A DNA stretch of 64,000 bases from Nageia nagi (taxonomy: Eukaryota > Pinophyta), in the NCBI GenBank assembly GCA_050084985.1, contig JBITNC010000001.1:165478001-165542000 (forward strand), written 5' to 3'. Below, piece after piece: positions 48,705-58,210 of this stretch. The first letter of the stretch is position 1; every line of letters begins with the position of its first letter. Position numbers and translations under genes: made by a program. Below the pieces are notes generated by a model. The model was given only the letters and a program-made list of their open reading frames with translations, did no database searches and had not been told where the DNA came from.

Positions 48705-49080
48705 ACCTCCGTGGTAAGTTTGCTCTGCGTGACAAACTTGTTGTACAATTGTTGTTATAGAGTGTTGATTATTTTATACCTCCGTGGTAAGTTTGCTCTG
48801 CGTGACAAACTTGTTGTACATATTTATACCTCCGTGGTAAGTTTGCTCTGCGTGACAAACTTGTACATTTTACACCTCCGTGGTAAGTTTGCTCTGCGTG
48901 ACAAACTTGTACATTTTATACCTCCGTGGTGAGTTTGCTCTGCGTGAGAAACTCGTTGTACAATTTTTTGAGCATATAATTAATATACCTCCGTGGTAAG
49001 TTCGCTCTGCGTGACGAACTTGTACATTCTATACCTCCGTGGTGAGTTTGCTCTGCGTGAGAAACTCGTTGTACAATTTT
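48705..49080 (+). repeat. seven tandem hairpin repeats in the copia no. 2 3' region
   Basis: Each unit has ACCTCCGTGGT followed by a stem-loop: AAGTTTG, loop CTCTGCGTGA, CAAACTT. Left arms start at 48716, 48789, 48839, 48885, 48931, 48998 and 49044. Copies 1-4 are the same; copies 5 and 7 have GAGTTT/AAACTC, and copy 6 AAGTTCG/CGAACTT, so both arms changed together. The loop is unchanged in all seven. Spacing varies from about 45 to 75 bp. It would be transcribed in the 3' part of the element RNA, before the polypurine tract. Confidence 0.92.
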
Positions 49081-49547
49081 TATACTCTATTAATAATCAA
49101 CACATGTCTATATACAACAAGTGACTATGAGTGATGGCTTGGCATCTCCGTGATGACTTATAGTGCACCATTAATCAGTTATTTATAAGATGGCATTATT
49201 GATTCTTTTATTTGAATATATGATGCATCTAACTGATTTTGTTCATGAGTTGCTTGTAGCATGCAGAATCTTCTTCAGAAATGCAGGTTACTCACCTTGT
49301 GAAAGCAAGCTCATGGAGACTCACATGTCAGCTTAAAGTTGATCAACTACTATGTACAGTGAAACCAGTTGTGGTTAATGATTGTATTGTAAACCATTTT
49401 GTCAAATGGTAATGTAGTGAGTCTCATACTAGTTCTCAAAAAAGATTCTCAAATATGTAAATGTTCTCATCTCCACTTGTATCTCTATGGAGGAAAACTC
49501 TCTCTTCTCTCTTCTACACTCTATCCCAATATTGCATTAAGGGGGAG
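49081..49547 (+). other. rest of copia no. 2 3' region and polypurine tract
   Basis: No gene. CTCCGTGATGACTTA at about 49147 may be a decayed eighth hairpin unit. AAGGGGGAG at 49539-49547 is the polypurine tract that primes plus-strand synthesis. Confidence 0.7.
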
Positions 49548-50047
49548 TGTTAGAATTTGTAATGAAATATTGTGAATATCTAAACTCCTTGTAAATTCAA
49601 TTAATCACTTAAAGGATATGTAGATACCTTAAGGGATTAATTGAATTCTTTATTATATGTGGACTTTGACCTAACCATGGGGTTAGTTGGTAGGTTAAAG
49701 TTAGGTCATGCATTTATTGTAACCCTAACCTTACCCTTGGGTTAAAGGGAGGTTAGGGAGGTGCTCTCAAGCTATAAATAGAGGGCCTCTCCTCTTGTAA
49801 CATATCTAAGTTTTGGAGTAAGATTACTCTACTAGGTTGTGTAGGAGAGGAAGAGAATTGTAGTAAGAGGTGCATAGATTGAGAATAGAGAACTAGTTGT
49901 GGATGTACTCCCAAGGAGGGAGGAACCACATTATATTGGTGTCATATTGTGTGAATGTGTTAGTAGCTTGTAAATGTTGCATGTTGAATGTGATTGAGCT
50001 TTCTATAGTCTTGGACCTTGGGAAATAGAGTAGTGCTAATTCTCTCA
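49548..50047 (+). repeat. 3' LTR of copia no. 2
   Basis: 500 bp, same ends as the 5' LTR; differences noted by eye near 49651, 49709, 49785, 49844, 49949, 49972 and 50025. Confidence 0.95.
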
Positions 50048-50532
50048 CTCTTGATAGCGAAGGCTACCCTGGGAGTCTCCTAGTAACAAGCTAATGATCT
50101 AGCCTCGCTATACTCTCCTTCAAAGTTCTACTGAAATGTTGCTTTGATGGCATGTAGCCCGAAGGCCATTATGATATCTCCTTTGATACTTGGAAGGACT
50201 CTCTCCCCTTTCTGCCAGTGGTGACCGACCTCCATGCACGATTCAAGAAATGGGGCTGTGAATGGGACTAATGTGCAAGTGGAGAATCCAGAGGAGAAGA
50301 CGATATCCTGCTTCAAGTCAGTGATAGGAAGACCATGAGTGCTCTCCCTCATCTGTGTAGGATCAACGTTTTGCCAATCTGTATCTCCGATAGTTGCAAA
50401 ACCATATATCGAGAATTTAGCCCCTTGGGGAAGGGCTTATTGTCTTTCACGAATGGAGATGACACAATCCTATTTCAACTGCTCGAGATCCTTAGCGAAG
50501 TACGAAGCCGAATTGCCCTTAGAAGAAGCCAT
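50048..50532 (-). pseudogene. element A ORF, N-terminal part
   Basis: On the minus strand from ATG 50532: MASSKGNSASYFAKDLEQLK, a stop, then IGDTDWQNVDPTQ and, in an open stretch of 74 codons (50352-50128), FSTCTLVPFTAPFLESCMEV and IKGDIIMAFGLHAIKATFQ. These align in order with GDTA*GNLDPVQ, HTCALFNATMMPFAIPFPDL and IEGNVIMDFSLIGIEAAFG in element B. The start was chosen because both elements have MASS there and a TATA box lies about 220 bp upstream. The frame continues after the copia element. Confidence 0.7.
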
Positions 50533-50753
50533 GGTGTTCTCACTTGCAACGTGGTCCCTCAAGAATGTTGTGTGGGTTTCCAGGTGAAGATGACACCCAC
50601 GTTGGAGGGTCTTGCCTCCCAAATGCTTGCGCAAGCCCTAGTATGGATGAATGATAATGTTTGAGCATAAAAATATGCAATTTGCTGTTATCTTGGTGCA
50701 AGAGTAGAAGAGGAGCAAGTTTTGAGTTTGAAAAAATGAGGTCCCTAAGCTTG

Positions 50754-50761
50754 TATTTATA
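50754..50761 (-). promoter_or_regulatory. TATA box of element A
   Basis: TATAAATA on the minus strand (in GGGCTATAAATAC), about 220 bp before the MASS start codon and just downstream (in element orientation) of the hairpin array. Confidence 0.6.
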
Positions 50762-50917
50762 GCCCACTTGGCTTCTAGCTTGCCCTAGTTGGCTAGGGTT
50801 ACTAATAGAACTCATCATAGCCTTCCACCTGACTGACCTCGAGATGTGTGCCAACCCATAAACTCATGCAAAGCCTCCTATGCCCTAACATTTGGGTTTT
50901 AATACTCAAACTGACTT

Positions 50918-52010
50918 GGCACATGGAAAAAAAAGACAAAATGATTTTTTGAACCATGTGCCAGCCCTGGGAGCTTGTATGCTTACAATGTTGGGTCTCT
51001 TGTCTTCATGTTTGCTTGACTTGATCACCTAACTCACTCAATAACCTGATTTTTTTTAATTTCTAGTCTTCCAGTCGACTAGACTTGTCGATTTTGATGT
51101 TTCATTTCGACCTGGGCAACCTATGGACTTGGCGCATGCTTTCAAAAGTCAAGTTTGTGACTTTTTGAGGCATGTGTCAGCCTTGCTTGTCCATCTAGCT
51201 TGATCACATGGTTCAATAAGACAAGATTTTGTCTTTTTGAAGCATGTGCCAACCTCCAGTTGGCCTACTTTTCGGAATTTGATCTTCAAGTGCTCATGCC
51301 TTAACCAAATTTTGTGTTTCTCGAATCCTGGAGGCTTCCTAGGCTTGGCGCATGTCTCAAAAAGTCAAGATTTTGTCTTTTGAGACCATGTGCTAGCCCC
51401 TTTGGGTATGCTCGAGTTGGTCATGAGTTTCCCGGACTTGTCAAATTTTCCACTTTGCTTGGATTGGCAGCCTTTCTAGGCTTGGCGAATGGTTCAAAAA
51501 GACAAGATTTTGTCTTTTTGAAGCATGCGCCAGCCTCCTGGGTGACTCATGTTCATTTTTTGACCTTCGAACTTGCTCAACTTGCCCTCTTGGCAAAGTC
51601 GTATGGTTCAAAAAGACAAGAATTTTTCTTTTCAAACCATGCGCCAGCCTCCTGTCTTTTGAAGCATGCGCAAGCCTCTTGGGTGATTCATGTTCATTTT
51701 CTGACCTCCAAACTTGCTCAACTTGCCCTCTTGGCAAAGTCACATGGTTCAAAAAGACAAGAATTTGTCTTTTGAAACCATGCGCCAGCCTTGTAATGCC
51801 TCTGCCTTGGGTTTTTCGTGCTTACTTTTGTTCCATTTCCTCCCTTATGTTTGGTGCATGCCCAGGAAAGACAAGGTTGCCTTTTGGAGGCATGCGTTGG
51901 GCTTCCAAGTGCCTAGATTTCATTCTTGAGCCTTCCCTCTTGTCTGGATGACACCCAAGCCCAATCGCATGGTTCAAAAAGACAAGATTTTGTCTTTTTG
52001 AAGCATGCAC
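50918..52010 (-). repeat. nine tandem long hairpins upstream of the element A promoter
   Basis: Units at about 50918, 51131, 51205, 51347, 51484, 51599, 51741, 51853 and 51966, mostly 110-140 bp apart. The typical unit pairs GGCGCATG with CATGCGCC and TTCAAAAAGACAA with TTGTCTTTTTGAA around a 4-base loop. Copy 1 has GGCACATGG/CCATGTGCC; copy 2 has AGTCA/TGACT in the inner stem; copy 4 has GTCTCAAAA/TTTTGAGAC. Long open frames across the array (for example plus 51314-51775) are by-products of the repeat. Confidence 0.85.
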
Positions 52011-52019
52011 TAGCCCTTG

Positions 52020-53730
52020 GAGATGCCTAGTTTGTTGATTGGGCTTCAACTCTTCCTAGACTTCCTAGTTCACCTAAGATCAACTTTTACACTTCCCAAA
52101 CTTAAGCCATTTTTAGAAATTTTGAAATTCTTATCATGACATGACTAACCCTAGGCGAAGGAAGAGGCTTGAACTATAAGGAGTTGATCGTGAATCTGGG
52201 TCTTTGAGATGCAACTTGGCTAGGACTGACGACGACAAAACGAAGTATATACATGTGTTTCAATCACAACAAAAAGGAAATCTTTCCTCTTACTCAGCGA
52301 TTGCCTGAACGATCAAGATGGGAAAGCAACCCAACATTTAGGTGAGAACGAGTTACTGAACTCCTCTTGTAAGGATTAATATCCCAAGTTTTCTATTGAA
52401 AAGCTCGTGTCGTTAATACAAGTTTTAAATTATGTAGGTCTTGTTTGGAAATCAACTGATTGGTGTAGTAGAGGTAGTAACTGTTAGCAAACTTTTTTTG
52501 TGGGGACTGAGGTGTATTATCTTGCAATAGGTCGAAAGTTGCTATAAGTTTAAAGAAAGTGTAAAATAAAGAAAGAAAAGTGAGAATGAGGCCAAATACT
52601 GGCAAGACTTCAAAGAGGTAGTCACAATGTAGCTTTGCCTAAACTTCTTTCTTTCGAATCAATTTAGAAATCTTGTTCAATTCAATCAAGTCTTCGAAAT
52701 GAATAACTATTGTCCAATCATTCCAAAGATGAGCGAAAAGCGGAATTGATTGTCACTACTTTGCGAATAGGACCGATGCAATCAAATGGATTAAGCGTGA
52801 GGGAAGGTGAATAGTTTTGAACAAGAAGCCTAGGAAGATGTCTTAAGAGAAATTCGGTTCAAAATACTAAGTATTTAACAAACGCGTAGTGGATTAGCAA
52901 CAATTCAAGACAATTCAAACATTTTAGAAAAGTTTGCAACAAACTCTCCTAAAACTCGAAAGTTTTCAAAGAGAAGGTACAAAAATATTTGAATTACAAA
53001 AAATGCTTTCAAACGATCAATCCACCACTCCCATAGATGAAAACACACCTTGAATCAACATGTAGCCCCTTGTATTATGATTGCAAAAGAGTTTTGCATT
53101 ACTACATCAATTTGCTCCTTAGTTACAAAAAATTTCAATTTTCATGAAAATTGGCCTTTTTTGAGGACTTGAATTTGAGGGTGTTGCCCTAATACTTAAA
53201 AAAACTTTAAAATGCTAATTTGAAATTACAATATCATTTTAGTGGGAGAACAATACTCATCCCACTAAAATATGCTAGAAATAAAATATTTATAAAAATT
53301 GATGCCCTCTAGCATGGATTTTGAGGCATTTTGCATCAATTTGGCAAAATTTGGACCTTCAAATCATCATTTTGGATCCTTCTATTAGTCTTTTGAGCTC
53401 CTTCTTTCTTTGCATATGGATTTTCCCATGATGTGATCATTTTGGCAAATTTTCAAGGAATTCTGAAAGGATTTTTCGAAAAAGTGGATTTTTTTGTCTA
53501 TTTTTCAAAAAGATGGGGGGATCTGAAATTTGGAAAAATTTTAAAAAGTGGATTTGAGCTCATGGATGGATGGAGGATAGGATTATAAGGTACTTGGCAA
53601 GTTTTGAGAGGATTTGGAGCTTTTTAGGAGATTTTGTGAAGGATTTGGAATTTTTGGCAAAGATTTCGTTTTTCATATCTGGAATTTTTTGGTAGAAAAA
53701 AGTGAAAATTTCCATATGAATGAAAAATGC
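52020..53730. other. element A 5' region, unique part
   Basis: No gene. AT-rich non-coding sequence. A phrase near 53180 (GTGTTGCCCTAA) also occurs near 37790 in the 3' region, the only hint of LTR-like similarity between the two ends. Confidence 0.4.
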
Positions 53731-54800
53731 CTCCTATATTTTTGAGCACTTAAAATTGGTCAAATTTGAAAATTTCAAAGTTTAAATGTGCTCAAAATGT
53801 GCCCTTTCATGCAATGAAACCATAAAATTCGATTTTTGAGCAAAATTTGACATTCCTTCTCAAGTTAGGCACTAATTTTCACTTGTATGGATTTCCAATG
53901 ACATGAAAACCTGCAACAAGCTTTTAGAGGGGCTTGCCTTGCTCAAAATCGAAAAAGTGAAGGTTTAAATGTTCACAAAATCACTTTTTCAGTCCCTTGG
54001 ATTTCCAATGACATGAAAACCTGCGCCTGCCTTTTGGGTGCCTTTTCATTGCTCAAAATTGAAATTTTGCAAGTCTAAATGTGCTAGAAATCATCATTTT
54101 CACCTAATGGACACCCAAAACTTGATTTTTGATGAATTTTGCTCTTTTGCCTCCAATTTAGGTGCCATTTTTCACTCCTATGAATTTAGAAAAATTAGGA
54201 AAACTGCGCCTAGCTTTTAGATGCTCAAAAAAAGCTCAAATTTGAATTTTCAAATACCTAAATGTGCTCAAAATCACCTTTTTGACCCAATGAACCCCTC
54301 AAACTTGTGTTTTGATCAAAATTTGTTAAATGTTTTCATTCAAGGCACCATTTTTCACTCATTGGAATTCCATAGCCTTGAAAACTTGTGCCTAGCCTTT
54401 AGGGTGCTCAAAAATGCTCAAAATCAAAACTTTTGAGACCTAAATGTCTTTAGAATAATGTCTTAAAAAAAACACTTAAGCTTATCAACCTAGGTGCCAT
54501 TTTTCATGCCAATGGATTTGGAAAAATTTAGAAACTTGCGCCTAGGAATTTGAGGGTTTAAACTTGCTCAAAACCAAAAAAATTGAGACCTAAAATGCCT
54601 TAAAACCATCCTTTCCATCCATCTATGCATTTACATTTGACTTTCGATGCATTTCTACCTTTTCCTCACAATCTAGGCGCCAAAAATCATCTCTATGGAT
54701 TTCCCATAGGCTTGAAAAACTAGGCCTAGGATTTGAGTGCCTTATAATTGGTCAAAATCGAAAAATTTCAAGTCTTAATTGTGATAGAATTCACATTATC
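53730..54800. repeat. degenerate ~150-185 bp tandem repeats in element A
   Basis: Units share CCATTTTTCACTC-ATGGA, GAAAACTGCGCCTAGCTTTTAG and AAATGTGCTCAAAATCA. Landmarks (TTTTCACT or variant) fall near 53876, 54169, 54349, 54501 and 54686. Open frames in this stretch follow the repeat and show no domain. Confidence 0.7.
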
Positions 54801-54979
54801 TCTCCAATAACACTTTTAGACTTGATTTTTAACACCATTTGTATTTATCATTGAAAAAAGTGCACCATTTTCCCCTCATTTGGGTCTTCAATACCTTGGG
54901 AAAAAGTGCCTGGGGCCAGTGGTACTCAAACTTGCATTTCCGATCCATTCCAGACTCAATGTACATTTCTGACCATTCT

Positions 54980-55520
54980 TGGCATTTCCGAGCTCAAACT
55001 CGACCAAAACACCCTTTCCGGCACCTTTGAGCTCAAACTCTGCATTTTCGATGATTCTTGAGCTCAAATGGGGCAAAAACGACCATTTCCACCTTTCGAG
55101 CTCAAACTTGTCATTTTCAGTGATTTCTAGACTCAAAGTATTCACTTCTACCCATTTCCGGCATTTTTGGGCCCAAAGTGTGAAAAACCAAACACTTCCT
55201 GAATTTTGGCCATTTTGATCTCAAATTTGCATTTTTGACCATTTTTTAGCTTTTTGGGCTCAAATGGTGCAAAACCGCACTTTTCACTATACTAACCACT
55301 TTCGGGCTCAAAATTGACCAAAATGCTATTTTTCATGATACTAACCATTTTTGAGCTTTTCGGGCTCATACTTGACAAAAAGGCTTATTTTTGTCACCTT
55401 AGCTACATCCACTACTTCCGGACTCAAACTTGACAAAAACGCTCATTTTCATGACAATAGCCATACTTGTGAGCTCAAACTCTGCAAAAACGACCCCATC
55501 TCCACTGACCTCACTCTAGA
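54980..55520. repeat. about twelve short GAGCTCAAAC-type repeats in element A
   Basis: G(A/G)GCTCAAACTTG or variants recur near 54990, 55029, 55061, 55099, 55130, 55170, 55219, 55257, 55304, 55353, 55420 and 55471, usually followed by (A)CAAAAACG and TTTTC. Spacing 30-67 bp. Confidence 0.7.
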
Positions 55521-55772
55521 CCCAAAAATTCGTGCTCTGATACTCTCTCAAATCCTGGCTCCTTTGCTCCAAAAATGACGACTGTATACCCTAGTACTCT
55601 TCAGGGTCTTTGTCGTATGATCTGCTTGAATCACTCCCTGATATCATGTTTGCAGTCTTCAAAATGAACTGTCTGTCGCCAAAAGCCAATCTCAAGGCAA
55701 TACACCTCATTGCCTTTCGAAAATAGGGTCCCCAAAATCTTGTATTTTGAGATGTGTTGTGCAGACACAACA

Positions 55773-56503
55773 CACTTCCCTCAATCTTATTATAGAAAAG
55801 GACTGCTCATAAAACAAATATGAAGAAGACATTTGATAGGGAAAACCGGTCTTTCCTTCTTGGCATCATGAGGAAGTTTGGCTTTGGAAATCAATGGCTC
55901 AGCCAGGTCTCTGCTTTAATCAGCAATCCCTCCTTTTTTGTTCTGATAAATGGAAGTGCACAGGGGTATTTCAGGAACACTCGTGGTCTTCACCAAGGAG
56001 ACCCACTTTTGCACTATTTGTTCATTATAGTGGCAAAAGCTCTAGGAAGAGGCCTGAAACATATTCAGTCCACTAGACATATCAAAGGGCTGCATCTTAA
56101 TCTTCTTTTCCCCTGATCAATCACTCTCAGTTTGCAAACGAGACTCTCCTTGTTGTCTATCCTCCCATTCAGGAAATCCACATGATCAAGAATTTGCTCA
56201 ACTCCTATGAACGGGCATCAAGACAAGTAATGAACTATGAAAAGTCAAAATTTTATGGAATCAACTTGAAACCATCCTTTCATAAATACCTGGCAAGGCA
56301 AACTGGTATGTGCATTGACTCCTTCCCAAGAACATACATGGGTTTTCCTCTATTTTTGGGGGGCAACACTGAGGTCTTTTGGGATTCGCTCATTACTAAG
56401 CTCAAAACTGAATTGGTTAGCTAGAAAAGAAAATGGCTTTATGCTGTAGGTAGACTATTCAAGATCAAATCAGTCCTCTCCTCTTTCCTAGTCTTCTAGA
56501 TGG
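55773..56503 (+). pseudogene. LINE ORF2 reverse transcriptase, middle part
   Basis: Resumes the RT after element A: FPQSYYRKGLLIK, then MKKTFDRENRSFLLGIMRKF, SVLINGS-like FVLINGSAQGYF, RGLHQGDPLLHYLFIIVAKA, and after a frameshift the region of the catalytic FADD box, degraded here to FANETLL (about 56132-56152). It continues MNYEKSKFYGINLKPSFHKY and FPRTYMGFPLFLGG and reaches KIKSVLSSFLVF*M at 56503, where element B begins. Confidence 0.85.
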
Positions 56504-57336
56504 TGCTGTGCCCCAAAATTTTGCATTTTGAGGACCCTCGAAAACAAAGTTTAAATGCATGGAAGTTAATAATGTCTAAGGGAACGTATGCATCTTAGTT
56601 TAAGTTTTGGGAAATATGCTAAACTTGCACATTCATGATCAATTCAAGTCATTAACCTGCATTTTTCCTCAATCGCATGTTTTAAGGGACATGCTTTTGC
56701 ACGTCCCCTAAACGGTGTGACCACCCTCATGCTGCATTTTCATAGTCGTTACTTGCATTTTTCAGTCTTAAAATTGCACTGTCAAGGTCCTTCATGATGC
56801 AGAAGTTCATCTCTCCCTCATTGCATTTCATGTTTGAAGTCATTCTGGTCGGAATTCAAGACAAAAAACTTGTTTTCAGCTTGTCACATGTTTTCAAGTG
56901 AGTGCTTTTGCACCCACCCAAAATGGTGTAACCAAAACTAGAGATTCTCATTCTTAGCAGTTTTTTGGAAAAGCATGTCGCATGTTTTCAAGTGAGTGCT
57001 TTTGCACCCAACCAAATCCATGTGACCAAGGAGGAAGAAATCTTTACTTAGCCATTTTTGGACCTGCAAGACTAGTCACATGTTTTCAAGTAAGTGCTTT
57101 TGCACCCCACGAAATCCATGCAACCAGGAAAAAGGGGACTTAGCCATTTTTGAGACAATCAAGGCTAGTCGCATGCTTTCGAGTGAGTGCTTTTGCACCC
57201 AACTCAAACCATGCAACCAGATTCATAAGGTGGAAGTTGGCTAAGTGTTGGGTCCAGATTGTTGCCAAGTGGAAACACATGCATTCGACCCCCTTTTGCA
57301 CCAATCATGTGATAACACCTGTCCTATCCGGAAGGC

Positions 57337-57343
57337 TATAAAA
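57337..57343 (+). promoter_or_regulatory. TATA box 1 of element B
   Basis: TATAAAA in GGCTATAAAAGG, followed by CAGCCTCAGTCATTC. One of three TATA-like boxes, each placed after hairpin repeats. Confidence 0.55.
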
Positions 57344-57843
57344 GGAAAGTCAGCCTCAGTCATTCTATTTGCAAAACTATCTAGAGCATTGCGTGGAGCC
57401 AAGGGAGAAAAAGCACATCCTCCAAAACGTGCAACCTATGTCAAATTTGCATTTTTTTAGTCATTTTTTGGAATTTCTGGTCTCGGGGGGTGCACCAAAC
57501 CCCAATCACATCATTTTATGTGCATGAAAAAACACTCCTCCCAAGTCATGTGCCCAGTCCTAGACATTTTGCCCCGAGGTTGAAATTGGCTAAGTGTTTG
57601 GAATTTGGAGGTAAGGCCCAAGCGCAAGGATTAAGGTGCATGCTTTTGCACCCCTTCTAAATAGTGCGACCAAGAATCGAGCCTCATTATTGACCTGAAA
57701 TTTGACCAAGTCCCAAGTACCTAGTTGCATGCTTTTTGACCTATGCTTTTGCACCCCTTCTAAACGATGTGCCCTTGTTTTGGCTCCACCATTCAACCCC
57801 TAGCTTGACCAACCCAGTGGTGACATGTGGCAGCATAGAAGGT

Positions 57844-57851
57844 TATAAATA
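57844..57851 (+). promoter_or_regulatory. TATA box 2 of element B
   Basis: TATAAATA in GGTTATAAATAGC, followed by CCCTAAGTCATTTTC, the same GTCATT as after box 1; looks like a repeated promoter module. Confidence 0.55.
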
Positions 57852-58071
57852 GCATGCCAACCCTAAGTCATTTTCACCACTTCATCTCAAATATTTTTTT
57901 ACCTTACTCCCAGTCGCACCATTTCTAGCGCATTCTTTTGCACTCATCCAAAACTGTGTGCCCAGAATTGCAAGGTGAAATTGGTCAAGTGTGAGATGCC
58001 AGGAGTCAGGAAGAGAGGAAGACAAGTGGCAGGCATGCACTCTGCCATGCATTCACACTCCATGCATCTCA

Positions 58072-58080
58072 TTTAAAAGG
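58072..58080 (+). promoter_or_regulatory. TATA-like box 3 of element B
   Basis: TTTAAAAGG, about 135 bp before the MASS start codon, followed by CAACTTTCATTC. Weaker match than the other two. Confidence 0.4.
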
Positions 58081-58210
58081 AGGCAACTTTCATTCAATGT
58101 CCTGGACGTCCTGTAGCCCAGACTTGCACGTTTGGTTCTTCCTTGCTGCTTTCTTCACAACATCCAGATTTTGTCCCTAGGTCCTCTTGGGGCATTCCAT
58201 ACATTTTTGC

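Larger units (their letters stand above)
40718..50047 (+). mobile_element. Ty1/copia retrotransposon no. 2, young, with captured PPR sequence and hairpin array
   Basis: 9.3 kb, LTRs 40718-41217 and 49548-50047 (both 500 bp, about 7 differences seen), perfect target duplication CTCTT at 40713-40717 and 50048-50052, initiator-Met primer site, gag-pol in copia order, polypurine tract before the 3' LTR. It sits inside the ORF of element A, on the opposite strand. A 3.5-kb leader carries 56-bp repeats, PPR-like coding fragments and C-rich sequence; the 3' region carries seven tandem hairpins. Gag-pol has only one frameshift and one premature stop. Confidence 0.95.
36867..55772 (-). mobile_element. 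element A: large unclassified element with MASS-type ORF (minus strand)
   Basis: 18.9 kb, of which 9.3 kb is a later copia insertion, leaving about 9.6 kb. Ends are TGTTGGG at 36867 and CACAACA at 55772, bounded by a perfect 5-bp duplication CACTT (36862-36866 and 55773-55777) inside the LINE RT. Reading on the minus strand: a repeat-rich 5' region (55772-50760) with two kinds of tandem repeat and a hairpin array, a TATA box, the long MASS ORF (50532-37986) and about 1.1 kb of 3' sequence. I find no RT, integrase or LTR pair. TG...CA ends and 5-bp duplication are what a retroviral-type integrase leaves, so an LTR-derived non-autonomous element is the leading idea. Related to element B. Confidence 0.75.
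56673..57963 (+). repeat. eight hairpin-like repeats upstream of the element B ORF
   Basis: Units at about 56673, 56883, 56977, 57075, 57168, 57635, 57723 and 57912. Seven contain TGCTTTTGCAC (the last has TTCTTTTGCAC), which itself folds as TGC-TTTT-GCA, and most lie between a (G)TC(G/A)CATG arm and a CATG(T/C)(G/A)AC arm (best in the copy at 56977-57026). In copy 1 the inner stem widens to GGGACATGC/GCACGTCCC. The arms resemble the GCATG/CATGC outer arms of the element A array. Confidence 0.7.

Noticed and set aside
48705-49080. Regular repeats that could be mistaken for a CRISPR array
   Set aside because: Spacers are not unique or uniform, the repeats are part of a plant copia element, and no cas genes exist.
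51314-51775. 153-codon plus-strand open frame
   Set aside because: It lies across the hairpin array; the peptide repeats with the DNA unit and frames on the other strand are equally open.
36883-55785. Alternative element A boundaries (TGAGGGG...CCCTCA inverted ends)
   Set aside because: Those ends have no matching target duplication and do not restore the LINE frame; the CACTT-bounded ends do both.
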